From Oscheius onirici (taxonomy: Eukaryota; Nematoda; Chromadorea; Rhabditida; Rhabditidae), in assembly GCA_932521025.1 (NCBI GenBank), contig OW051471.1, positions 8,370,001 to 8,434,000 on the forward strand: a DNA stretch of 64,000 nt, written 5' to 3'. Below are positions 34,401 to 45,553 of this stretch, piece after piece; the stretch's first letter is position 1; each line of letters begins with the position of its first letter. Made by a program: the position numbers and the translations under genes. Under the pieces are notes generated by a model. That model searched no databases, was not told the origin of the DNA, and saw only the letters and a list, made by a program, of their open reading frames with translations.

Positions 34401-35038
34401 TACCTGAAACTGTTCCAACACACGGTGTCCGCTGTAAGTTTGTAGAACCGTACTGCTACCAGCTCATGGACATCCGTACTGTGCAGTGAGACAAGTGTTT
34501 TTTCGGTTGAGTCTTCCACAGCCATCACAGGTATCGGAACATGCCCCCTTGTCCACCCACTCGTTCCACATTACAACAGCAGGACAAAAAGAACAGTTTG
34601 TATTAAGTGGAAGAGTTGTAACATCCACTGTTGCTCCCCAAAATCAGACTGAGAGGGACTAACTGGGACTGCACATTGAACAATCCCTCCTAGGACTTTT
34701 GCAATGTCTTTCCGGGAGCACAAGTGTGATTTCTTGGAGAAGTGCAAGAATATGTCTCAGAAAACACGACCTCGGTCTCGTTTCCACTTAAAATATCGCG
34801 TCGGACCAGCAAACAAGCTTAGATGTATGGAGAACCTTCTGCAGTACTTTCACACGTTCTTGTCCTCGTCATTTTCCAACTCCTTAAAAACTGGTTGTTC
34901 AAGAAGAAAGAGTCTACCTCCACAATAGTCGAAGCAGGTCGTTTTATCGGCCACCCATTCATTGCAAGTTTCTCCTGGAGCACAACAAGCAGCCGAGACT
35001 TGTTGAATACCTACGAAGGAGACAAGAAAACGTATCAT
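34401..35038 (-). pseudogene. Thrombospondin-type-1-like gene remnant
   Basis: Two Cys-rich blocks on the minus strand resemble the nematode TSP1-like repeat (W.EW....C..tCG.CG...R.RTC....GCPC.G). Block 1 (about 34985-34800) has CCAPGETCNEWV and FDYCGG, then in another frame SWKMTRTRTCESTAEG, with no in-phase intron between them. Block 2 (about 34580-34420) has MWNEWVDKGACSDTCDGCGR, NRKNTCLTAQYGCP, then TGA where the pattern wants a Cys (TGT or TGC), and continues AGSSTVLQTYSG. Both disruptions point to decay. A mariner-type element begins directly beyond block 2. The upstream stretch ends QQVSA and may be the end of a signal peptide. I cannot tell the original protein. Confidence 0.5.
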
Positions 35039-35642
35039 TGAAATAATTTTTGTTCAAAATGCATTCTTGTGCCTAAGCCTCTATACTTTACGACTCGCAT
35101 AAACGGAATAACAGTCCAGCTGGACAAATTAGGAATGAGGGTAATCAAACAGCCCGGCGAAAACAGGAGCAGAAAGTTTGTGGGGATGAATGGGATTTAT
35201 GGGATAGCAAGGCGTGAAGCGGTAGCCTCAGTTGCGACCAACAGTTTCGATCTTACGAGAAAGTGATCTTGGTATTTTTCAGCTGTTCTCAAGTATAAAT
35301 TCGGAGATACTATCCGCATCTATTGCAGTCCAGGTGTGAAAACTATAGGGTATAGGTCACGCGCATAGAAACTTGAACCTGATCCTAATCTGTCTTGTCC
35401 CTGGCTTTGAGTTTTGACATAAGACCTAGGACGAGACATGATTGTTCAGCTTGTTACGATATGTTTGCTTTAGTGTCAGTGGTATTTTGTTCTTTTGATG
35501 CTTCCTTGTTGTAAGCAAAAGTGATGGCATGAAGTGTGTTTATACCGTTTTATACTGTCGGAGTCTTTTGAAACTTTCGTTTCGAAAATATTTCATTCAA
35601 ATGGATTAGAACATTTATGAATGGCGAACGTTGTAGTATTTA
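35039..35642. other. Intergenic or long intron
   Basis: No exon supported. It may be intron sequence between the tiny membrane-protein exons and the TSP1-like blocks downstream on the same strand, but no joining in phase was found. Confidence 0.35.
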
Positions 35643-35883
35643 TCACGCAGGCGTTGCTAGCCTAAAAAGTTTGTGTAAAAGACAGTATTTCTTTCAACTA
35701 TAAAACAAAAACTTACTCAAGATCTCCTTGGACAATGTTGGTCACTCTAAAACAATTTTATCTTAGACAATATGTTCTGACTTACGTAGAAATTATGAGG
35801 ACAACAAAAATTGTTGAGAAAATAGATAATGCGCTTAATGCGATAGCAGAGAGTAAATTTTTCACGGTTGTTCTTCGCAGCAT
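35643..35883 (-). CDS. Tiny single-pass membrane protein, copy 2
   Basis: Minus-strand exon 1 starts MLRRTTVKNLLSAIALSALS and runs through a long hydrophobic helix to VLIIS; a 39-nt intron with good signals leads to TVTNIVQGDLE at a phase-2 donor; a further exon could give LATPA and stop. It shares the layout and the (I/L)xGDxE end with copies at 28805-29225 and 32680-32826. The start lies 63 bases after the stop of the orphan gene upstream on the same strand, close enough for a shared transcript. Function unknown; the last exon is a guess. Confidence 0.4.
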
Positions 35884-35946
35884 GGCAGAGGAAAGATCCC
35901 AAGTGGCGATTGCCGGGAATTATCGACTTTGGACCATAATTCGATC

Positions 35947-37369
35947 TCAATCTTGCACGCCTCCAGGAGTTTCGAACTTTTGTTCAAAGAAACGAACCCA
36001 GTCATTGAGATCACATTTTGATTTTTTTGTTCTTCGTTTAGGAATGTTATGTACATTGAAGAAAGCTCCGAATTGGAAACAAGGCCGGCTTGGATCTTTG
36101 ACGACGTCGCAGTGTTCAGTAGGAGTTGAGAACTCTTCATCCTCATGAAGGTAGTCACATCCCTCATAAAAATGACTGTCGTTTTTGTAAAGGTATCCGG
36201 AAGGGGATACGTCTTTTCCAACATGATGAGCCTCATAAACTGGAGGGTCATCCCAGTTCTCTTCCCAGCTTGGGTGGTAGTCGTAACTGAAAGAGTTCTT
36301 TTTAGACGTGACTATGAAAACATGCGCGTGTATCTCTTTCACTCAGTGTTCATTGCCCAGTTTAATACTGTTAACTGGCTTATGCGGCATTAACTTTAAC
36401 AAAGTTATTCTTTTGATTTTCACGCCTTTGAATTGGCTATTCTTTTGCCAAGCAGATCGGCGTTATCTGATGTGACCGAGATGTCTGACAAGACCGGTAG
36501 TCTTCGGTTGACGCAAGATTCGAAAAAAAGCTCGAACTTCTGATCGAGGAAGTTTTTGTTACATTGTTGAAAAAGAAAAGGCAAACTCACACTCGACTGT
36601 TGTGCTTTCTTGGGACCTTTTTGAACTGAACGGTTTGAAAGTGAATGTGAAGTTTTGGAGAACTGGTATCCTTAGCTCTAAATAGCTTATAAATCTGTAA
36701 ATTTTCTGAAAACTAACTTGTTAACTTTGTACAAGTCATTAATAATGCTAAGACTGGCAGCTCCTTTCACAACAACATTCGTTTCTTCCCTGTTTTCCAT
36801 CCGAAAATATTTCACACTATCGGCAAGGGCGCGCAACTGATATTGCCCGAAACCCTGTTGAGGAAACCAGAAAACCCCAGTACAACAGTGAGTGTGATGA
36901 CGGTGGAAACGAGAAATGGTTTTGGTTGTCAGCTCGTAGGGAAGATAATAATCCTAAAAGTTTTTTTCTAAACATTTGAAATGTTTAAACAAACGTCATA
37001 AATGGGGAGTTCCTGCTCCAAAAGATCTGGAAGAAGCCACCTCCTCTTTTTCTTTTGAGAATAACAAACACCAGAAGAAAGACCTGTCCAATCGTTGTCA
37101 ATCTCGGTAACAATCTGAATGTTTTGGTTAGATACAATTGCTGGAAACTAGAATACTTTCATGTAGTCCTTGTTGTCAAAAGGAGGCCATTGAACCTCAT
37201 ACTTCGCAGCTTGAATGGCCTGAGGATTTTCGCCAAACTCGGCAATAATGACTTTTGTTATCAGATTGTCATCTTCGTAAGTATGTCTCCAACGATGAAT
37301 CTTATGCATACCCGAACGCTTTGGATGACGATGACGGATCAACTGACGGTATTCAGTGTCAGGATCCAT
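35947..37369 (-). CDS. Orphan multi-exon protein
   Basis: About six exons give a protein of some 310 residues that I do not recognise. Minus-strand order: MDPDTEYRQLIRHRHPKRSG then HRWRHTYEDDNLITKVIIAE; IVTEIDNDWTGLSSGVCYSQ with a KKKRR cluster; DDYYLPYELTTKTISRFHRH then HTHCCTGVFWFP and GQYQLRALADSVKYFR; SIINDLYKVN; LHIHFQTVQFKKVP; and a last part with YDYHPSWEENWDDPP, YEGCDYLHEDEEFS, CFQFGAFF and a C-terminus ending TPGGVQD. All junctions listed keep phase, including a 278-nt intron (36311-36588). There is no signal peptide or membrane helix; His, Tyr and Asp/Glu are abundant. The last intron near 36043 is optional, since the frame is open without it. It is upstream of the tiny membrane-protein gene by 63 bases. 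Confidence 0.6.
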
Positions 37370-37612
37370 CTTGGCAAATTACCCTAAGAAAGGAAAATGT
37401 TCAAAATAAGGAAAGATAAGTGAAATGTATGATAAAAGAACAAATGAGCGGTGAAAATCCCGTCTATTTAACCAACCCGCTGGTGCAAAACATGACGCAG
37501 CCGGTGCAAAATTGCGAAAGAGGAGAAGAGTCACCCTGGTTTTATGGCAACAGGAAAATGGGGAAAAGTTGAGAAATGTTTATAACCCGAAGAATATCAC
37601 AGTAATTGAAAA

Positions 37613-39017
37613 CTATGGAAAAGAACTCTTTGCTAGCGACTGAAGTTCAAGGCTTTTCTTCATTCTGTAGATGTCCAGTTTCTGGCAGCCACATTTGTAG
37701 TAGACAAAACGACGATATTGGGATACGTTGAAGAAGATGAGAATGGGATCAATTACGGCAGAAAGTGGCATCAGAAGGGAGAATATGTTGGAGAGAAGTG
37801 GATAGTGTAGTCGGAGTGCTGCCAAGATAAAACCGGCACCAAGAGGAAGGTAAAATGTAAGGACAGGAACGGAGCTCTGAATTTTGTTTAGTTGTGAAGA
37901 TAGAGGACAAAAAAACCTGGACTACTAGAAGAGAAAACAATCTCTTTTGTTTCCTTATGAAGGGAGCAGTACTAGACATATGTTGTGCTTGGGATCGCAG
38001 ATGGTTGACGATTTTCACGCCACAGAAGACCATAACTCCAGCGGAGAAAGCACACAGCCCGGCCCGGCATCCAAAAGAGATGATGAAGATGGGATTGATG
38101 TAATCGTCTCTCTGAAATCCAGAATATTGTATTTTCTCTCCCACACTTTTTTTAATTGTTTTCAAAAACGGAAGATAAACATCAATAGTTTACATTTTTC
38201 AAAGTGAAAAGTCGTAAGTGGTTTTCACCGCCCTTGTTGACAGTCTAACTTTTTATAACAACTCAAACCATAAGTGAAAATGACATACATAAGCAATACA
38301 TCCAATGTATGCAGAAATCTCAATTGGACGTCCAAATTCCCGAAAGAATGACTCTTGGAAAGCGTTGTTTGTTTCCTCGTCTGGTAATAGGTACAATAAG
38401 CTGGTTCCGGTAACGGAAGCTACTGCTCCCACAGTGAGTATTACAACTATGGAAAGTACGAAGTGCTGATAAAAGAACACCATTCCTTCTATCCTAAACG
38501 TTAGTTCAAATTTACTGGACGAAGCCTTATTTACCTGCAGACAGTGACATATCTAAAAATGTATGAAAATGATATGGACGCTATCAGTATGGACGCCATC
38601 GAACAGAAGGACCCGGTCACCATTGAACCAAGCATTTGAGGTATGTCTAGGCCAGATCCGTACAATAGCCAGCCGTTTTCGTTGATGAGAACAATCTAAA
38701 ATTATTTATAGGACAAAAATGGAAAAACTAACGGGTCGGACAAGAAGATTGTACAGAGAGTATGCTAGTGACGTGAGCACGTAGACACCCATTAGACTAC
38801 GATAGCTTCCCATCGTGTTCTTGCTGAAAAATTAAAAGTTGTAGTCTTTTCCTATTAAAAGTCAGTTTTACACACAACTCCTTCAGAATATTAGTCTCTG
38901 CATTATAAAAGCTCACCAAGACATTAGTACTAGGAATATTCCTAAATTGAGAGCCGTTCCTAGCAGTCCAATGGTTACAAAATAAACTTTAGTCCATTTG
39001 TTTTCAGCAAAGTGCAT
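37613..39017 (-). CDS. Chemoreceptor, serpentine class R (Str) type
   Basis: About seven exons encode a 7TM receptor of the Str class. The start is MHFAENKWTKVYFVTIGLLG directly behind a ttttcag acceptor. Class features: SKNTMGSYRSLMGVYVLTSL after helix 1 (the K..GsYk.LM motif); a SFSYIFRYVTVCR segment at the end of helix 3 (the (Y/F)RY motif); a large second extracellular loop DEETNNAFQESFFREFG; APFIRKQKRLFSLLVVQ leading into helix 6; and AVIDPILIFFNVSQYRRFVY at helix 7 (the DP...I....YR motif). The tail is short and basic-hydrophobic (KSLELQSLAKSSFP). It presumably acts in ciliated chemosensory neurons; the ligand is unknown. Confidence 0.83.
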
Positions 39018-41400
39018 CAACCTGAAAATTGACTTAGAAAAAGGAACACACACAAGCAAGGAAGTAAAGAGTCACTGAGTCGTAGCCTAATTGCCATTTG
39101 ATCATTAGACCTCTTTCTGAGGGGAAGTTTCAAGCTAATACGGAGGTCAAGAAAAGTCTCTTCCTTTCCTGACAACTGGCTAATTAGGATGTGATCTATG
39201 TGATAGGTTGGAAGTTCTTAAAAATATCAGCTGTGAATAAAGAGTAGGCGGTATGAGTAAACAATTATGTTGGACTTCTTCGAAGAAAAAAAACTGCATG
39301 TCAATGAGGGAGGCTAATACAATTAGGCTAAAATTGACCCAACTGACAGACCTGCTCTTTTTTGGATTAGCTGGTCATTGACACGGCGAATGTTCTCTTA
39401 TGAGAAAAACGCCTTGACTGATTGTTGTTAGACTGGATATACTATTTTGAACAGCGGCGGAAGTCTCTGTAGAATACGGTATTAGTAATTGCTTTGAGTT
39501 GGTAGCAAATAAATCTAAATTGAGTGATTCACAATCAGCAAGTCGGTGAATGTTTTCGCAAAACAGTCTGTAACATGATTTTTTATTCAGCACAAGTTTT
39601 ATCGAATAGCGGACTATGTAAGATTCCATTGTTTTCAATTCGTTGTTGTGATATTCCAGTAAAGAAAATGCAGGCGCAGAAGGAGAGAATGAGGAAGTGC
39701 AAGAACTGGACATCCGGTTCACATTTCTTGCGTTAAAGGTTAGCAAGATAAACGGTTGCATATCTTGCCCTTTTTTATTATTCTTGGATGTTCTTCCACG
39801 GTGCAAACTCTATTTACATCAGCAGATCCACGAAAAGTGATGCGGAAACTACTGTCAAAGAATTTGATACTCCCACATAGAACAGTGGTTTCAAATCACG
39901 AATGACTAACAGTTAAAAGAAAAACATCAGCCAAAAGGACTTATCCACCAGATTTAAAATCTCTCGTACAATATGACAAAATTGAAATGGGTCTTATCCA
40001 CGAGGGCGAAATATGTTTGACAAAATCATAACTTCCTTTCACAGAGATCAGCTAAGACTGACTACGACGGAGATATGCGACAAAATTCTAAAATAGTAAT
40101 AGGACTCGTAAGAAAAAAATGGGTGTTCATACATAATTGTAGTTGATGGCCACATTTTGTATCAGGAAAAATGTAGGGATATAGGTGGAGAATGGAACTA
40201 AAATGACGTAATATGTACTAATCTCTTGAAAATAAGTGAACAAAATTTTGTAGCTAATGTTATGCGAGTCACCTATGTACGGAATTTAGCGAACACTCGC
40301 GAATATCGCGTCAGTTAAGAACAGAGGATTTCCACAGGCTCAGAAAAAGTCTCGTTTCGTTGGGCTCTCTGAACTGCTGTCTCTTGAAAAGTGCTAGGCA
40401 CACGCTTTTTATTGGAGCTTCTTAGGAAGGAACGCTTTGAACTTTGGCTAGTTTCAGTTTTTTTTACATACTTTGGCATACTACTTTCAAACAAGCTAGA
40501 TGAAAAGAACGATGGCTTTGATAACTCCTAACTCCGCAAGGGAAGGTGACAGGTCAAAAACTAACTGAGCGATGGTAGAACTGCCTTCTAACAGATGAAA
40601 CAAACATGATGTGGTTTGATTTGAACAACAAGAGATGTTTGAGTTTTATCTTCTTCTTCTCTAGTCTAGAAGGGAGTACATTGTTCTTTTAATTATCAGT
40701 TGACTTCTGAAGCCAATTTGCAAGAGGAAGACTGCAGACTGGAGGAGTATAATTGGGATGCAAACATATGACAGACGATCTTGGATTCTCAGAAGCTACC
40801 AAAGTAAACACGCTGAATGAGTAGTGGAGAGCAGATAGATCATCGGGGATATCAGATGCCAGTTATCGTCAGTAATCACCAGGATCACAAGATTGTGTTT
40901 AATTTTGGCTGCCAGTCTGGCGAACGGGGCACTTTTTGAATTTTGGTTCCTCGCCGAATTCAGCAAACAAACAATAGGAATGAAACAAACAAAGAAGCAA
41001 CGGACAACTTTATTCTATGGGACTATTGACGATACTCACTGAAGAACCTAGAGCAATAAATAGTGAAAAGAAGAAGTACGTTCCCGTTTTCTCCTCGAAT
41101 TCAATTAAGGGTCATTTGAGTCATTCAAAACATAGATTTTAGCTGCTTATAGAAACCGGAAGTCTTGAACTTCTAAATGCTAGCACTGGAACACAAAATC
41201 ATAGAAAAATTGGTGTACACGATGGTGAACAAATTTGAACTGGAAGGTCCCGTACAGCGATAGACAATCAGAGCTTATGATAACATGCGTGGCTATCCCT
41301 TGAAATTGGAGATAATCGTCTCATCTCCGCGTCTACTGAAATCATAGAGCCACCCGATCTTTGAAGAGTTTACGAGAATAAATACAAAGCGTACAAGAAT
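39018..41400. other. Intergenic, nothing recognised
   Basis: About 2.4 kb with no supported exon, element or tandem repeat. Open frames are short and lack splice context. The left end should hold the promoter of the Str-type receptor. Confidence 0.5.
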
Positions 41401-44400
41401 TTAAATCTTGCTATTGTTGCTTCTAGACTTCAAGAAATCGGAAAGATCCTTCCACCAATCTGGCTTTCCCACTCGGCTTCGGAACTCCTTCTCCAAATGG
41501 TCATAGGCACGACCATCGCTGGCTCCCAAAGCCGAGTTCAAAACGAAATCTGGTGGAGCAATTGCATCGACGAGACTCATGGCCTCGGGAGCCAAAGCGG
41601 CTTCGAAGCGCTTACGTGCATCATGCACTCCATTTCCGAAATCTCCTCCGCTACAGTATCCACCTGATTTTTGACATGTTTTTGTGGAAAAAAAATGGGT
41701 ACCGATGTAAAGTGTGGCCAGATGCTTCTCAAGTACGAACGTTGAGTACAGACCGATTAGCTTGAAGAGAACATTCTTAATTTTGTCGTTGTCCGCCTCA
41801 TTGGCCTCAATTACAGCCCATTGGATAGTAGTCAATTCGGCGAAGGCGATCGAGAGAGTATGGGCTCGGTACACCTGAAATTCAAATAACTTTTATCTTC
41901 GGATATCTACCTGAGTCTGGTTCCTCGCGTTGAAAACACCGGTAGACTTCAAAGTTGTAACATCCTTTGCTGTTTCCTTGAGCAAATAGATGGTCAACCA
42001 TTTATAGGCTTGAACTATGTCTGAAATCGAAATAATTCTGAATTTTTGTCTCTAAATCTTGCCTTGAATGATACACTTTCCGAAACTGCTAAAAGTAGGA
42101 ATATGGTCTCTCAAAAAGGTGACAGTTTTCATTGGAGTATCCAATGTTCCAGACTTGTACTTAGCCAAAAGAATGTTGCTGGTCTGTTGAAGAAGAATGT
42201 TGTTCTCTCCCTCGAATGTCTGATTGGGATCAGAACTGTCTCTGAGAGCGTTTAGACGAGAAGCTTGAAGAAATCCATGTCCTCCACAGGCTCGTCTGGC
42301 CTCTCCTAGAGCTTCAACGCCTTCCCAGGTGGCAATAGGTTTGGCACAGGATGATACAGCATGGACTTCCTTCGAGAACTCGGCCAGTTCTTCCGACTTT
42401 TCTCCAGACATGACTCTCATCATGTACTCGGTGAATTGACCGAAGAAGTGGCGATGGAAGAGGCGGAGAGTATAATGGGTTGCCAAGGCTGGGAAGATCC
42501 TGTGCTGCTGGAGTGGATAGTCCAAGACAGCGATTTCCACTGAAAAAATATGCATTTTCAAAAAACCCGAAGAACAAGTCCTCACCTCCCTTCTCAGGAC
42601 CAAATTGGTGTCTGGTAGCACTGTAACGAATGGCAATTGTGGAGGCGAGACCACAGCTAATCACTCCCTTTCCAATGATTCCAACTCTGAATTTGGGTTT
42701 GAGAAACACTGTATATGTAATATCAAACCTTCCAACAGACAGAGCTCCGAGACTGACAGACTGTCTCTCACTGGCTGACTTGTAGCTGGTCACATACTTT
42801 CCATCGGGTGTCACATCGCATCCTTTGTTCAACAAAGTCCAGAGCGGGGCACGATGATTCTAAAAGGGCTATTTTGGAACGTTATCAGTAGTTTTTAATT
42901 TTTGTGCCCTGCGGAGCTATGTTTGTCGGTGCCAAACAGTGCGCACTCATCCTGGCCAATCTACGCAAAAACGCGTGAGGCTCCGTTTTCCGGAAGGGGA
43001 GAACCGGGTGTCTTGGGGCTATAAAAGTGAGCCGAGATGTAAGGAAAGACACGACGAGATGGCTCGCCCAATTCTATTCATCGCTTTCTGCGCTCTAGCT
43101 ATTTCTTCAGTCTGCGCTGAAGAAGAGAAGGTATAGTCTTTATGTTTCTTCTGAAACATTTTTTTAGAACTTGACATCAATCGCCAGAGCCAAGAGACAG
43201 TGTTGCAATCGCCAACAATCGTCTTGTTGTGACAACAACAATAACCAGAAGATCATTCTCCTTCAGGCAAACAGCCAAAACTCGTGCTCGGACTGCCAAT
43301 CCTCGTGCCAGTCTTCCTGCTCTTCAGCAAACTGTAACTGTCAACAGACTTGTGCTCCAGTCTGTGGCAGCTCTTCCTCTTCCAACTCTCAGCCTATCGT
43401 AGTTGTGCAGCAGAGCTCCGACTCTAATAACTGTCAACAGCAGTGTAACAATCAATGCACTTCTTCCTGCACTACTGCGGTCTGTACTCAGTCTTGTCAA
43501 CCTGCCTGTCAACAAGCTTGCGGGTCCAGCTCTGCTTCATATCAACAACCCATCATCGTTGTTGCTCAGTCCGGAGACAATTGCCAGAGCTCATGCTCGA
43601 ACCAGTGTAGCTCGGCCTGCTCCACTCCTTCTTGCACTTCATCGTGTAACAACCAGTGCTCCGTAAGGATTTGATTTTGAAAAATAAGAAAGTTTCAGAG
43701 CTCTTGCGGATCCTCTTCCTCCTCGCAGCCATCCCAGGTTGTCGTCGTTTCGCAACAGCAGAACCAGTGCCAAAACTCCTGTCAGAGTAGCTGTATGAGC
43801 ACCTGTTCTGCCCAGACCACTACTCTCAACTGTCAGCCAATCTGCCAGTCTACTTGTCAGCAGACGTGTCAACAGGCTTCACAGATTGTTATGCCGTGCA
43901 GCCAGAGTTCCGATGGAGGATGTGGATGCAGTTCTGGCTACTCTCAATGCGGAGGAGCTTGCTGCAAGAGACGCTAGACAACTCATTCCGATCATTTCCC
44001 ATGTTTGTATATAAGGTTTTAAGATAAACTTGCTTTGAACTCCATCCATCCGTTTTCGACTCCATTCCAATCAGACGGTTTCTCTCCCATATCTCCAATT
44101 GTTATTCCCGGCAGCGATTCATAGGTGTTGACGTCGCGAACTTGAAGAACAAAAGCATGAAGACCATGACACTGACCGCCGACATAAAGTTGAGCGAAAA
44201 CGACGGCATGGGTGGCAGAGAGCGCTAAATATATGCTCATGCTGATTTTATCAGTAGAATACCCAGATTTCCAGCCCAGACTTTGATTGCACCCTGATTC
44301 GGAGTGTTGATGACAAATTCTCCTTTCTCAAAAGTAGCAGTCGTCTGCATCTCTTGAGTATTTGAACCGTGGCTCATTTCGGTGAGACAGAAACAGCCGA

Positions 44401-44974
44401 CAATCTGAATCATTTGTCTGTTACGTTAGAATAATCTTAGAACCTGGTTATTGTTGGCTTTGGCGAGAACGTCATCATGTCGTTTGGTTCCCATTGAAAC
44501 TATCGCAGAGACAAAGACCTGCAAGAAACAGTTATAATATTTCATCCCGGTGTCATTATTATTTTTAAATAAAAAAAACTTACGTTAGCGTGAAGCGAGA
44601 GTCTAGCCGAAAGGCCTTGATCATAGGTCTCGAGAATCTCTGACAGGGCCGAAAATTTGTCGAGATTAGAATAGGGCTAAAATATCTACAGTTTGTTTCA
44701 AAGAATCTGAATTACATCTTCGAAAAGATCGAGCTCGATAAGTCTCTTCCAACGCATATGATTCAGTCGTCTGGCTTCATTTAAGGAAGGTACCGCAAAA
44801 TCTTTTTTGAAAAGAGGATCCTTTTCCAAAACGGCATAAATTTCGTTCTAGAAACGGTGTAAACACATTTCAAAAACAAACCTTGTGTTCGTATTTAGCA
44901 CCTTCTAGAAAACGCTTCATTCTTTCAGGGCAGAAGCTAGCCCGACGGCGATACTTGTCCAGCGGAGACGACAT
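41401..44974 (-). CDS. acox: Peroxisomal acyl-CoA oxidase
   Basis: About a dozen exons encode an acyl-CoA oxidase, the FAD enzyme that starts peroxisomal beta-oxidation by making trans-2-enoyl-CoA and H2O2. In nematodes paralogues trim ascaroside side chains. Start [20 protein letters not shown]. Around residues 138-146 lies [12 protein letters not shown], the FAD-contacting LTE.(G/S)HGSN motif. Later come [11 protein letters not shown], then (across a 1170-nt intron) [29 protein letters not shown] and [12 protein letters not shown]. The second half has [20 protein letters not shown] and [18 protein letters not shown], where the Glu of FEGEN is the catalytic base of the family. The C-terminus SNNSKI ends in SKI, a plausible weak PTS1 peroxisome signal. 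The 1170-nt intron (42860-44029) contains a complete gene on the other strand. The host donor there can be read as GT (GCA A|gt) or GC (AAA|gcaag), both in frame. Confidence 0.93.
43022..43028 (+). promoter_or_regulatory. TATA box of nested Q/C-rich gene
   Basis: tataaaa lies 37 bases upstream of the ATG of the nested Q/C-rich gene, inside the acyl-CoA oxidase intron. A strong TATA element so close to the ATG fits a highly expressed, stage-specific secreted protein with a very short leader. Confidence 0.6.
43059..43977 (+). CDS. Q/C-rich secreted protein, pqn/abu style (nested gene)
   Basis: Three exons encode a secreted protein of about 270 residues in an intron of the acyl-CoA oxidase gene, on the opposite strand. 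The signal peptide is [20 protein letters not shown]; a dibasic site follows (ARAKRQCC). The rest is built from irregular repeats of C..QC...C.SSC and QQTC.P.C alternating with hydrophobic patches [19 protein letters not shown] and QVVVVSQQQ. It ends with a Gly-rich [20 protein letters not shown]. Composition (Cys, Gln, Ser, Asn dominant) matches nematode pqn/abu-type proteins thought to build pharyngeal or other cuticle through disulphide and transglutaminase cross-links; that role is inferred. Introns at 43131-43169 and 43665-43697 keep phase. A tataaaa lies just upstream. Confidence 0.82.
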
Positions 44975-45553
44975 GACTGTAAGAAAGAGGAATATGTAAA
45001 GCGATGGGAGGAAGAAAGCGAGACTATATTCAATTGGCTAGGTTTCTTTATTAGCCGTTATCAGTCCGTGTTGTGGCGACAATCAATTCTATCGAAGACT
45101 ACACACGGGTCGCTCGTTCCATGATCTTTGCGGCTACATTAGGGTCGAATGAACAACAGCTGTCTCGCGTGGTTTAGATTTAGAGAAAGAAAATGATCAG
45201 ATTTTCTTGGAGATTAGGTCAGGGGAAGTGAAATCTTCTTGAAAGCGGACAATTCTATTTCTTTCCGCATAAATCTTCTTGCCAATAAATCAGCCTCTTT
45301 CACCCGCTCCTGAAGATGAAAAGATAAAACATGTTGACCTGTGAGCGCGCACTTCCGCGAGCACAGCGAGAGTTCTGGACAGTCAATCGATCTCATCCAA
45401 CGCTTCCTAACGTCTTTACGTTTCCTTTAGCTTTTGATTCTTATTCTTCATAATTTTCACGAATACTTCTTTGTGCGAGACTGTGCTAAAAACGTTTCTC
45501 ACAACTTTTTGTTTTTCACATAACGTGTTTCTAGACATCTTCCATACGTGAAG
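44975..45553. promoter_or_regulatory. Divergent intergenic (acyl-CoA oxidase / orphan gene)
   Basis: Head-to-head promoter region for the acyl-CoA oxidase (-) and the orphan gene at 45554 (+). No named motif was recognised. Confidence 0.35.

Noticed and set aside
39375-39806. 143-codon minus-strand frame in the 2.4-kb intergenic region
   Set aside because: It lacks a conserved pattern, and its codon composition looks like background.
43324-43515. Antisense frames across the Q/C-rich gene
   Set aside because: Repetitive codons of the real gene keep antisense frames open; the plus frame has signal peptide, Cys pattern and introns in phase.
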